In this document: piece after piece, positions 18,670 to 26,025 of the stretch
How positions within the stretch are numbered: position 1 is the first letter of the stretch
How the letters are laid out: every line of letters begins with the position of its first letter
Source: Paraburkholderia graminis C4D1M
Lineage (GTDB): Bacteria > Pseudomonadota > Gammaproteobacteria > Burkholderiales > Burkholderiaceae
Direction of reading: 5' to 3'
Length of the DNA: 64,000 bases
Assembly: GCF_000172415.1 (NCBI RefSeq)
Contig: NZ_ABLD01000015.1
Coordinates: forward strand, 1 to 64,000
Position numbers and translations under genes: made by a program
The notes under the pieces: generated by a model
Told to the model about the DNA's origin: nothing
Database searches by the model: none
The model's input: the letters and a program-made list of their open reading frames with translations, nothing else

Positions 18670-18854
18670 TCGATCGTTCCTGACGGACATAGCGGACGTT
18701 CGGTATGCGCGCGACCGGGAATTGATCCGAAGCCGACACACGAACGTCACACCTACGAGCCAGGTGAAGCGGAACGGCAGACTCCTGGGCCGACAGGCCA
18801 AAGCCGCTACTTGCCGAGCCGGCAAAAGTAAACGCTTTCGCCAGAACGTCAATA

Positions 18855-19335
18855 TCAGGCATCCTGCCCCGCAGCCCTGACATATCTCCCCGGCGTCTCG
18901 CCAAAAGCCTTGCGGAACATCGCGATGAAACTGCTTGGGCGGGCATAGCCCAAGACGTCCGCGACCGCCGAGACGCACTCGCCCTACGCGAGCAGATACA
19001 CGGCACGCAGCAGCAACGCCTGCTGTCGCCACTCGGCCAACGATATGCCGAGCGATACGGAAAACAGGCGCCGAGCAGTTCTAGCCGACAGGCCGGCCAT
19101 TGACGACAGGGCTTCCAGAGAGTGTTCCCGGCTCAAATCCTTCAGCACGATGCTGACCATCTTCAGCAGGCGCTTGTCGTCCGGTATGGGAAGGTGCAGT
19201 GGTTCATGCTCTGCCGCGCGCATTTCGTCTATCAGCACTGAGACGACCCGCGCCTCTTCAGGCGTCCGCTAGACGGTATGGTCGCACGGTGCGACGCGCT
19301 GTATCAGCGCTCCGAGCAAAGGTCCGACCGCCAGG
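18855..19335 (-). pseudogene. AraC-family regulator remnant with two in-frame TAG codons
   Basis: One continuous minus-strand frame reads as the C-terminal two thirds of an AraC regulator of the type with an LPIPDDKRLLKM linker. The first HTH is SLEALSSMAGLSARTARRLF. The second HTH (SAVADVLGYARPSSFIAMFR) and the family ending FGETPGRYVRAAG follow. TAG codons interrupt the frame at 19269-19271 and within AVYLLA*GECVSA; in relatives the latter position is usually Glu, so GAG to TAG is the simplest change. The N-terminal sensor domain is missing, replaced near 19335 by an unrelated flavoprotein scrap. Non-functional remnant. Confidence 0.75.
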
Positions 19336-19339
19336 ACCT

Positions 19340-19599
19340 GCCGTAGCAGTCTTCCTGCTGGGACGACATGGCCCGCGAAGTCGGGACTGACGCTCGTAGG
19401 CGATGCCGCCCACGTAATGCCGCCAATGGGCGCAGGCGTCAATCTGGCCATGCTTGACGCTGCCGAACTCGCTGAAGCAATCGTCGCGGCGGCAAACTGG
19501 CGAGACGCGGTTTGCGCACAGGAGCAAGTCGTGCTTGATCGGGCGGCGCCTATCGTTGAAGAATGTTTGCGCGGTTTCCGCGAATGGTTTCACGCGTAG
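19340..19599 (+). pseudogene. C-terminal scrap of an FAD-dependent monooxygenase
   Basis: The plus frame ending at 19599 reads LPAGTTWPAKSGLTLVGDAAHVMPP, then MGAGVNLAMLDAAELAEAI and a helical C-terminus. The GDAAH motif with the following Gly-rich NLAMLD helix is diagnostic of class A flavin monooxygenases (TetX/PHBH-like). Only about the last 85 residues remain; the NAD(P)H/FAD-binding N-terminus is absent and the upstream in-frame sequence is unrelated and contains stops. It abuts the AraC remnant head to head, so both appear to have lost sequence in the same event. Confidence 0.65.
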
Positions 19600-19719
19600 T
19601 GGCGCTCACACGCACTGCTTTCCGGGAGCACAAGCGGCATCAGGCGGCAGAGTTCGTGCGCACCGGGCACGCTCCTTCCCAGAGCAGGCTCCTCGAGACG
19701 GCTCCCCCCCGAATGTCTA

Positions 19720-20045
19720 TCAGATCGAGAGGAATGGCGCGCGCTGGCGCTGGGTCCATCCAAGCCTCGCCTCTGCGAGACTCAATGACATACCGAGAGT
19801 CAGTTCCTCGGCATCACGCGTTCCGCAGGCAGGGAGCCGCGGATCGTAGCGACCTATGACCAACGTCTCGCGACGCCCATTCAGGCGATAGTCGAACGGG
19901 AAACTAACTACCTCAGACGACGTAACGGCCACATACAGGCCACGTTGGTCGGCCACTTTGGTCGGCCACTTTGGTCGGCCACCTTGTAGATACTGCCAGT
20001 CGGCTTGAGCGCCCGCAAGCCGAGGTCCGTAAGCGTCGGGGAAAT
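19720..20045 (-). pseudogene. P4-type tyrosine integrase remnant (N-terminal arm-binding domain)
   Basis: Starting with LTDLGLRALKPTGSIYKVADQ, switching frame, and continuing RGLYVAVTSSEVVSFPFDY and RLNGRRETLVIGRYDP, this is the N-terminal DUF4102-type domain of a P4-family integrase. The frame change is exactly explained by two extra copies of a 13-bp unit (see the repeat at 19945). The sequence stops resembling an integrase after SLAEAR (about 19745); the catalytic domain with the R-H-R-Y residues is missing. It points away from an adjacent guaA-end-like site, the normal geometry for an island integrase. Confidence 0.75.
19945..19983. repeat. 13-bp tandem repeat, three copies, inside the integrase remnant
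   Basis: TTGGTCGGCCACT at 19945-19957 and 19958-19970, and the same with one final change at 19971-19983. Removing two units (26 bp) restores the integrase reading frame KVADQ-RGLYVAV, so the expansion is itself an inactivating mutation, plausibly by replication slippage. Confidence 0.9.
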
Positions 20046-20060
20046 CCAGGCGCTTATGGA

Positions 20061-20100
20061 CCTCTGCAGACCACTGCAGACCTCTGCAGACCTCCGCAGA
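20061..20100. repeat. 10-bp tandem repeat, four copies
   Basis: Four consecutive decamers of the form CC(T/A)C(T/C)GCAGA fill 20061-20100, between the integrase start and the attachment-like site. Each carries a CTGCAG-type core. The position would suit integrase or excisionase arm sites, but this is inference; simple slippage is the alternative. Confidence 0.8.
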
Positions 20101-20110
20101 GGATCCTGAT

Positions 20111-20128
20111 TTATTCCCACTCGATCGT
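20111..20128 (-). other. Attachment-site-like sequence resembling the 3' end of guaA
   Basis: On the minus strand this reads ACGATCGAGTGGGAATAA, encoding TIEWE-stop, the usual C-terminus of GMP synthase. The guaA 3' end is an established integration target for P4-type islands. Here the flanking sequence (20129 onward) is not the rest of guaA and an integrase remnant begins about 65 bp away. This suggests one attachment end of a lost or relocated island. Partner repeat not seen in the window. Confidence 0.5.
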
Positions 20129-20184
20129 CAACCTAATGGCCGGCCCCTTGTGGGGACGGGATTCCCACCGGCTCTGCTGACGTC

Positions 20185-20336
20185 GATACCGTCAGCAATA
20201 CCGGAAATCGTGCCCGGCAGTTGACGGTTGTGGTCGGAACGCACCGGAGGATCAACGCCCGCTTTGTTTGAAAATCGCGGACACTCACCGTCTCTTCACG
20301 ATTTGTAGGCGCGATACCGTCGCTGATACCGTCAGC
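20185..20336. repeat. Dispersed GATACCGTC repeats next to the attachment-like site
   Basis: GATACCGTCAGC occurs at 20185-20196 and 20325-20336, with GATACCGTCGCT at 20313-20324 and a further GATACC at about 20357. Repeats of this kind beside an integration site could be arm-type integrase binding sites; no direct support beyond the pattern. The rest of 20129-20695 has no credible gene. Confidence 0.5.
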
Positions 20337-20695
20337 CTCTTTCGAACGCGCTCCTCGATACCATCACACTACAGCAGACGAGGGGATGAGTCAGGAAAGA
20401 TGGCTGGACAGACAACCGATCGCATACGCCACGCAAGCGAAGCGCGCAGACCCGGGTCGGGAAGCCGGGCTGTACGCATCAGGGATGAACCCAAAGGGCC
20501 GCGACTGGGCACGAGGCGCAGGATGCAGCCCACAAGCGCGACGGCGGTACGCCGGGACGCACGAATTCAAAATTTTTGGGAAAGACGACGTTCGACGTAT
20601 AGTGACCGTTGTCGGCTCGCTGTCGGGTTACTGTCGTGTTGCCCTTTTCTCTCGCTGCTCATACTCGCCACATCAACCAACCGATGGAGGCACGC

Positions 20696-21275
20696 ATGAA
20701 CACTACCGAACAGTCCCAGCACGCCCGCCTGTTGACTCCCAACGAACTGGCGCTCCTGATCAAGGTATTTCGGGAGATGCGTCAGTGGTCACAAGAGCAA
20801 TTGGCCGCCATCTCAGGGCTCAATGTCCGCACGGTCCAGCGAGCCGACAAGGTGAGCCCGCCAATCTCGATACGCGCCGTGCGCTCGCCCGTGCCTTTGA
20901 ATTTGAGGACATCGACGCCCTGAGTAAACCGTTCACGATTCCGACGGAAGATGAGCTCAAGGCAGCAAGGAAAAGTTCGATCGAGAGAACGTCACACTGA
21001 CGGCGACCCCACTGACCACAGGAAAACAACTGGCCAAACTCGCCGAGTCCTGCACGATGGATTTGTCCGAGCCAGCTTTCGCTGCTGACACGCGAAGCGG
21101 ATGAAGCGTTCGCAACGCTCGTCGATTATTTTCGTGACTATCGGGATTGTGCCGATGCCTACATGGAAATGCAGAAGTTCGAGGTGTACGACGAGATGCA
21201 ATCCGGTATCGAGACGCCGCGAGCGCTCGGTGTCTCGTTGGGCTACTTAACCGCACATCCCAAACCACGCCATCG
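20696..21275 (+). pseudogene. XRE-family helix-turn-helix regulator, multiple frameshifts
   Basis: Begins at an ATG with GGAGG 9 nt upstream: MNTTEQSQHARLLTPNELAL and an XRE HTH (MRQWSQEQLAAISGLNVRTVQR). The frame shifts near 20850, after which GEPANLDTRRALARAFEFED is read, shifts back near 20975 (TLTATPLTTGKQLAKLAES), and again near 21085, ending with TLVDYFRDYRDCADAYMEMQKF-type sequence. Joined, the pieces make a protein of about 190 aa resembling small DNA-binding regulators common in Burkholderia accessory regions. At least three indels make it a pseudogene. Confidence 0.72.
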
Positions 21276-22055
21276 GAAGGAGCCGACATCCGGTTGCAAC
21301 CATTCAGACTGCGAATACCGATTGAAGCGACGCGCGGAGGCGCCCTTCTCAGACTCACGGGCCAGAACGCACGAACTGCGGCGTCGAACGAAACAAACTC
21401 ACAGTGCCGCTCTCACGAGCTTAACTGCAGCAAACACCGGCGCAGACCGGCGATGCAAGCAGACTTTCTTTGGACTGCCGGATGAATTGCCACAAAGAAT
21501 CGCAGCGGCGGAGCGTCAATCCCCTGTGGCATCGCTTGCGTTGCGGTCCGACAGTTCGCGACAATCGGAACGTAGCGTTCCCTCCTCCGGACCGACCTTC
21601 TATTCATTCGAACGACGTGTGGCGCCGCCGTGTGCTACGACGCGCGCAGCATGACGCGCGTCGGCATCCGAAAGCTCAATTGGCCGAAGTCGGAGCGAGG
21701 ATCTCGTTTCAGGCGCGTTCCCAGATGCCAGCTTGACACAGTAATGAAACCATCAAGATATGAAGAGTTATCTTGATGGCGTGGGGAGAAGGACCTGCGG
21801 CGCTAATTCAATGGCCGTCAACCAATATCGGGCTGACGAATGGCTGCTGAGGGAAAGCATCACGGGCTCTTGTCGACCCGCAGCAGCCACTCAGGCTTCG
21901 CGACGCAGACGGCGGCTATGATGCTCAAATCGGACGTCGATGAACAGGCCGTGCTTCCGACTCAATTGGAAGTTGACTCGACGCGTCGGGTACCGGTTCT
22001 TTAACATGTCCGACCGCCGTATCGGCAATTTGTCGTCCTGCTGCAGCGCTGACAT
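21276..22055. other. Gene-free region at the end of the decayed zone
   Basis: About 780 bp in which no ORF shows recognisable protein features or a ribosome-binding site. It contains one clear perfect hairpin (21750-21779). It separates the decayed insertion zone from the catabolic locus that ends at 22056 on the minus strand. Confidence 0.5.
21750..21779. repeat. Perfect 11-bp inverted repeat
   Basis: CCATCAAGATA and TATCTTGATGG flank an 8-nt loop. No T-run follows on either strand, so it is a poor intrinsic terminator. It could be a terminal inverted-repeat remnant or a protein-binding dyad; nothing adjacent decides this. Confidence 0.6.
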
Positions 22056-22904
22056 TTAGCAGACGGTTTGCAACCGGTCGGCACAACACCTCAGAACCTC
22101 GTCCGGTGGCGCTTTCCACCAGACATCTTTGGAGAAAATCTCCACTTCCGTCATGCCAACGTACCCGGCGCTTTCGACCAGGCTCCGCGTCTCTTTCAGA
22201 TCGATCACGCCGTCACCCATCATTCCTCGATCAAGAAGCATGTCCGTGGTCGGCGTCAGCCAGTCGGACACGTGATATGCGGCAATGCGTGCCTCGCTCC
22301 CTGCCGCAGAAACTGACTCTACGAGTTGCGGGTCCCACCAGCAGTGGTAGACGTCGACCGCAATGCCAAGCGCCTCATTTTTCGGGTCGAGTTGCCGGCA
22401 CAGGTCCAGCGCCTGTCCAATCGTGTTGATCACCGAACGCTCTGCTGCATACATCGGATGAAGAGGTTCGACCGCGAGTCGTACGCCGACCTTCTTCGCT
22501 TCGATCATCAAAGCGGCGATTCCATCAGAGACCATTTCACGGGCGGCCGACAGGTCGCGACTGCCCGCCGGTAGTCCTCCGACGACCATGACGAAGCATT
22601 CGGCCCCCAGTTCGGCCGCGTCATTGATCGCGCGAATGTTTGATTCGATGTTCGCTGCCCGTTCTTCTGCTGTCGGCGCGGGGAAATAAGTCGAGCGGCA
22701 ATAACCCGTTACGTTGAGTTCAAGCGCGCGGATCTGTCGGGCGATCTGCGATACATCTGCAGCCTCCACCTCATGTCGCCAAGGGGCGATGCCACCAAAA
22801 CCCGCTCTTGCAATGCGATCGACGGTGAAGTTCAACGGCTCCCGATGCCCCAGCGTTGCGGTGTTGATCGCGCAACGGTGCAGCTTTCCCTGCAAAGTAT
22901 CCAT
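22056..22904 (-). CDS. Sugar phosphate isomerase/epimerase family TIM-barrel protein
   Basis: 282 aa protein of the xylose-isomerase-like (AP endonuclease 2) TIM-barrel superfamily. The metal-binding set is visible as Glu in RLAVEPLHP, Asp in AVDVYHCWWDP, His in AYHVSDW and Glu in MTEVEIFS. Start is the ATG at 22904 preceded by GAGAAAG. Superfamily members are ketose epimerases, hydroxypyruvate isomerases and 3-dehydroshikimate dehydratases, so reaction type is open. It is the third gene of the minus-strand operon after the SDR and the DUF993 protein, 53 bp downstream. Confidence 0.87.
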   Translation of the reverse strand: MDTLQGKLHRCAINTATLGHREPLNFTVDRIARAGFGGIAPWRHEVEAADVSQIARQIRALELNVTGYCRSTYFPAPTAEERAANIESNIRAINDAAELGAECFVMVVGGLPAGSRDLSAAREMVSDGIAALMIEAKKVGVRLAVEPLHPMYAAERSVINTIGQALDLCRQLDPKNEALGIAVDVYHCWWDPQLVESVSAAGSEARIAAYHVSDWLTPTTDMLLDRGMMGDGVIDLKETRSLVESAGYVGMTEVEIFSKDVWWKAPPDEVLRCCADRLQTVC

Positions 22905-22957
22905 TTTCTTTCTCGACCAGTTAGCCCGATCCCGCAAACCTGAATCGTGCGCGCTCG

Positions 22958-24121
22958 TTAAGCAGCGCAGCCGAGCGTCGCCATCAGCCCTTGCATCCGG
23001 GAAACGGCGAGGCCAGGGTCGCGCAGCAGTTCGGCCTGATCGGCCAGACGGAATACCTCTGCCAGGTAGACAGGAGGCCTCGTGCCGTGATGTCCGCCCA
23101 ACATGAAGAAGTGAGGCTGGAATCCGTTCAGATAGGCGAGAAGAACGACTCCAGTCTTGTAGTACTGCGTAGGGGCGCGGAAGATGTGTCGCGACAACGG
23201 CACCGTCGGCGCGAGCAGTTGTTCGTAGCGCGACATGTCGCCTGCGGCCAGCGCGCCCAGTGCCTGCGACGCGGCGGGCGCGATAGCGTCGAAAATGCCG
23301 AGCAGCGCATGCGAGTAGCCGACGTCGTCGCCGGCGATGAGCCTGGGATAGTTGAAGTCGTCGCCGGTGTACATCTTCACGGATGCAGGCAGGCGACGAC
23401 GCAATTCGATCTCCTTCGTGTCGTCCAGCAGTGAAATCTTGATGCCGTCCACCTTCGCTTCGTTTGCAGCAATGACTTCGAGACATACCTTTGCCGCGTT
23501 TTCGAAGTCGGCGTGCCCCCAGTAGCCGGCCAGTTCCGGATCGAACGCTTCGCCGAGCCAGTGAAGAATGACCGGTTTGTCGCAAGCCGACAGCACTTCC
23601 CGATACACATGGACGTAGTCGCTCGCGTCTTTGGCTACCCGCGCGAGCGCGCGGCTCGCCATCAGAATGATCTGCCCGCCAGCACGCTGAACGCTTTCGA
23701 TCTGCGTCAGATAGGCTTTGATCACCTCGTCGCACGAACGCACGTCATTAACGGGCAAATGATCCGTTCCGCAACCGGATGCGATCAGCGCTCCTGGGAT
23801 GTCGCGCGTTTCGTTCAGGGTACGGACGATCAGTTCTTTCGCCGACTCCCAGGACAGTCCCATGCCTCGTTGTGCGGTGTCCATTGCCTCTGCGATACCC
23901 AGACCCTGCTCAAGAAGGTAACGGCGATATTCGATGGTCCGCTCCCAGTCGATCGCGCAAGGCCGGCCGAGTTCGCCGCTACGCACAGGATCGGCCACGA
24001 CGTGCGCCGCCGAGTATGCAATGCGGTTGAACTGAGCAGCCGGCTTGACGACTTGCAGCGGGGTGCCGGTCAGACGGTAGTCGACCAGCGTGCCGTCCAG
24101 CGTGGGAAGTTTGATTTGCAT
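22958..24121 (-). CDS. DUF993 / dihydrodipicolinate synthase-like protein
   Basis: 387 aa from the ATG at 24121 (GAGAG just upstream); an 11-codon extension to 24154 is less likely because it runs into the SDR gene. The protein resembles the DUF993 group, which is classed with the dihydrodipicolinate synthase/aldolase TIM barrels. Striking conserved-looking stretches are IASGCGTDHLP, VILHWLGEAFDPELAGYWG, VDGIKISLLDD (where Lys could be a Schiff-base residue) and KMYTGDDFNYPRLIAGD. Proteins of this group commonly accompany epimerase-family TIM barrels and oxidoreductases in sugar or polyol catabolic clusters, as here. Enzymatic role is not established. Confidence 0.82.
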   Translation of the reverse strand: MQIKLPTLDGTLVDYRLTGTPLQVVKPAAQFNRIAYSAAHVVADPVRSGELGRPCAIDWERTIEYRRYLLEQGLGIAEAMDTAQRGMGLSWESAKELIVRTLNETRDIPGALIASGCGTDHLPVNDVRSCDEVIKAYLTQIESVQRAGGQIILMASRALARVAKDASDYVHVYREVLSACDKPVILHWLGEAFDPELAGYWGHADFENAAKVCLEVIAANEAKVDGIKISLLDDTKEIELRRRLPASVKMYTGDDFNYPRLIAGDDVGYSHALLGIFDAIAPAASQALGALAAGDMSRYEQLLAPTVPLSRHIFRAPTQYYKTGVVLLAYLNGFQPHFFMLGGHHGTRPPVYLAEVFRLADQAELLRDPGLAVSRMQGLMATLGCAA

Positions 24122-24137
24122 GACTTGACTCTCGAAC

Positions 24138-24907
24138 TCAGTATTTAGAAACAAGGAGACCGCCGTCGACGCGGATTGCCTGGCCCACGCTGAACGGCAG
24201 ACCGCCCGTTGCGAGCGTGCGTACCGCGACGGCGACCTCTTTCGCCGTACCCCACCGCTTGATGGCAGTCAGCCCGTTTTCCATGAGCGCGTCGTAGCGC
24301 GCTTTGGACGGCGCGGTCATTTCCGTTTCGATCAAGCCCGGCTGTACCTCGAACACGCCGATATCAAGCTCAGCCAGTCTCAGGGAGAACAACGTGGTCG
24401 CCATCGAAAGGCCCGCCTTCGACACGCAGTACTCGCCGCGTTGGGGCGAGGCTGCGACTGCGTTCGAGGAGGTAATCGTGATGATCGAGCGATTGACGGT
24501 GCCCCGAGGCGCTTTCGCGGCGCGGCGGCCGAACGCCTGCATCAGGAAGAAGGTGCCGCGGGTGTTGACGGTGAGGCAGCGGTCGTAGCTCTCGGGCGTT
24601 ACATCGAGCAGATCTCCGCGCGACATGACTGAGACGCCCGCGTTATTGACCAGGCATGTGACGCTGCCCAACGAGTCCTCGACAGCCTGAAGCAGCGCGT
24701 CATGTTGCGCGATGTCCGCGAGGTTCGATGTAAGCGCCACGCATTCGACGCCGTTGCGCCGGATATCGGAGTGAGTGGCTTCGAGTTCCTCCGACGGCTC
24801 GACGTCGGTGATCGCGATGTTGAACCCGGCCTCTGCTAACTCGAGCGCAATGGCTCGACCGATTCCGCGACGGGCACCCGTGACGAGCGCGACCGGCGTT
24901 GCTCCAT
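24138..24907 (-). pseudogene. SDR-family oxidoreductase with a frameshift directly after the start
   Basis: The frame ending at 24138 encodes a full short-chain dehydrogenase: TPVALVTGARRGIGRAIALE (NAD(P) motif TGxxxGIG), VNNAGVS, the Ser region ITITSSNA, the catalytic pair YCVSK and a C-terminal IRVDGGLL. The ATG at 24907 has an ideal AGGAGA 6 nt upstream but is one base out of frame with TPVALVTG, and no ATG, GTG or TTG precedes that motif in frame. A single lost base about 3 codons after the ATG explains this. Translation from the next in-frame GTG (24740) would lack the cofactor site. It is first in the operon after operator site 1. Confidence 0.72.
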
Positions 24908-24977
24908 GACTGTCTCCTGCCTGGCATTTCGTGACTGTCGTCCTGTCGATCCGTCGCCGATTGCGCGAAAAATTTAA

Positions 24978-24998
24978 GTAACGATCCAGTTCGTTATT
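24978..24998 (-). promoter_or_regulatory. Predicted TetR operator, site 1 (upstream of the SDR-DUF993-epimerase operon)
   Basis: On the minus strand: AATAACGAACTGGATCGTTAC, an imperfect palindrome around AACGA-N-TCGTT. It lies about 70 bp before the SDR start codon and matches site 2 (25963-25983) at TAACGAACTGG(A/T)TCG. The regulator gene lies between the two sites. Confidence 0.72.
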
Positions 24999-25106
24999 TA
25001 ATACCCGAGACGAAGCAAAGTCAAAAAAGGGTTTTCCCTTAGCGAAGCGGAAAACCCTGCGAGATTGGGATTTTGGGGAAAGCGAAGGAAGGCGATGTCG
25101 CCGCGG

Positions 25107-25793
25107 TTAGCGCGGCCGCAGGAGGCTAAACACCGTGTCGATATTGAATTCAAGGCGTTTTTGAAGCGCCTCTTTAGAAACGAAATCGAAGCCAAAGATA
25201 ACTTCGCCGGTGAACCGGTTCGTCAGGTAGTAGTACCCGATCGCGGCCAGGGTCAGGTGTAGCTGGCTCGCGTCGACGCCTGGCCGGAAGTCGCCGGACG
25301 CCACGCCCCGATCCAGGATCTGTTGGAGCATGTCGATAAAGCCCCGGTGCAGCTCGCTGAATCTCCTCGATTTCTTCACGTGCCGCGCCCGATGGAGGTT
25401 CTCGCTGTTGACCAGCGACATGAACTCCGGATGTTTCAGGTAGTACTCCCACGTGAAGGTCATCAGGGTGCGGATGGCCTCGGCGGGCGGGAGATGGTCA
25501 AGTGCAAGCTTCCTTTCCTCGGTCCGGATGTCGGTCCACATTTCTTCAAGAACGGTCTGGAATAGCTCCTCCTTCCCCTTGAAATATTCGTAGATCATCC
25601 GCTTGTTCACGCCCGCCTTCTCGGCGATCGACTCGATGCGAGCGCCGCCCAGGCCGACCTTTGCGAACTCAGCTTTCGCTGCAGCAATAATCTTTGCCTG
25701 CGTCTGGATCGGGTCACGCGTGCGCTTCGCGCGCTGCGGCAGCTTTGCGGCTACGGGCGCTTCGCTGCGTCCCTCGACTGTCGTCGTTGGCAT
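25107..25793 (-). CDS. TetR/AcrR family transcriptional regulator
   Basis: 228 aa. After a basic N-terminus comes the TetR HTH (about residues 30-75: KIIAAAKAEFAKVGLGGARIESIAEKAGVNKRMIYEYFKGKEELF). The C-terminal ligand-binding domain is of the RutR/YcdC-like kind, with HPEFMSLVNSENLHRA and DASQLHLTLAAIGYYYL. The gene is divergent from the CoA-transferase operon and upstream of the SDR-DUF993-epimerase operon. Matching palindromes occur in both control regions, so it probably represses both halves of the locus. The inducer is probably an intermediate of the pathway. Confidence 0.92.
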   Translation of the reverse strand: MPTTTVEGRSEAPVAAKLPQRAKRTRDPIQTQAKIIAAAKAEFAKVGLGGARIESIAEKAGVNKRMIYEYFKGKEELFQTVLEEMWTDIRTEERKLALDHLPPAEAIRTLMTFTWEYYLKHPEFMSLVNSENLHRARHVKKSRRFSELHRGFIDMLQQILDRGVASGDFRPGVDASQLHLTLAAIGYYYLTNRFTGEVIFGFDFVSKEALQKRLEFNIDTVFSLLRPR

Positions 25794-25815
25794 CTTGCCT
25801 CTTCAAACTCAAAAA

Positions 25816-25950
25816 TTAAACGGTAGCTGCAAACCGCCTGCGATGACATTGGCGATTCCCCGATCGCAACTCATCCAGGGGCTTAGTGTCCGCTATCGTA
25901 AACCCGATTATCGCTTTGCGGGCCTTGAAGGCCTCGAATGCCTGTGACAT
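25816..25950 (-). CDS. Small ORF (44 aa) between operator site 2 and the TetR gene
   Basis: Starts MSQAFEAFKARKAIIGFTIA and ends 22 bp before the TetR ATG. It has a plausible AGAGTGGA spacer before its ATG and begins immediately downstream of operator site 2 on the minus strand, so it would be the first thing translated from the tetR promoter. I recognise no family. It could be a leader peptide, the trimmed start of a lost gene, or chance. Confidence 0.3.
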   Translation of the reverse strand: MSQAFEAFKARKAIIGFTIADTKPLDELRSGNRQCHRRRFAATV

Positions 25951-25962
25951 GATCCACTCTAA

Positions 25963-25983
25963 GTAACGAACTGGTTCGGTTTT
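25963..25983 (+). promoter_or_regulatory. Predicted TetR operator, site 2 (tetR / CoA-transferase divergent promoter)
   Basis: GTAACGAACTGGTTCGGTTTT lies 43 bp before the CoA-transferase ATG and 170 bp before the TetR gene. The half-sites AACGAAC and GTTCGGTT are inverted around TG. The core TAACGAACTGG(T/A)TCG is shared with site 1. Confidence 0.72.
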
Positions 25984-26025
25984 ATATGAACTCACCGAAC
26001 CGGGTGCCAAGGATAAGGAGGCGAT

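Noticed and set aside
18984..19271. Reading the two in-frame TAG codons of the AraC remnant as recoded (amber suppression)
   Set aside because: The N-terminal domain is missing as well and no recoding signal or suppressor tRNA is visible, so simple decay is the better explanation.
20061..20100. CRISPR-like short repeats
   Set aside because: Units are 10 bp with no spacers; no cas genes in the window.
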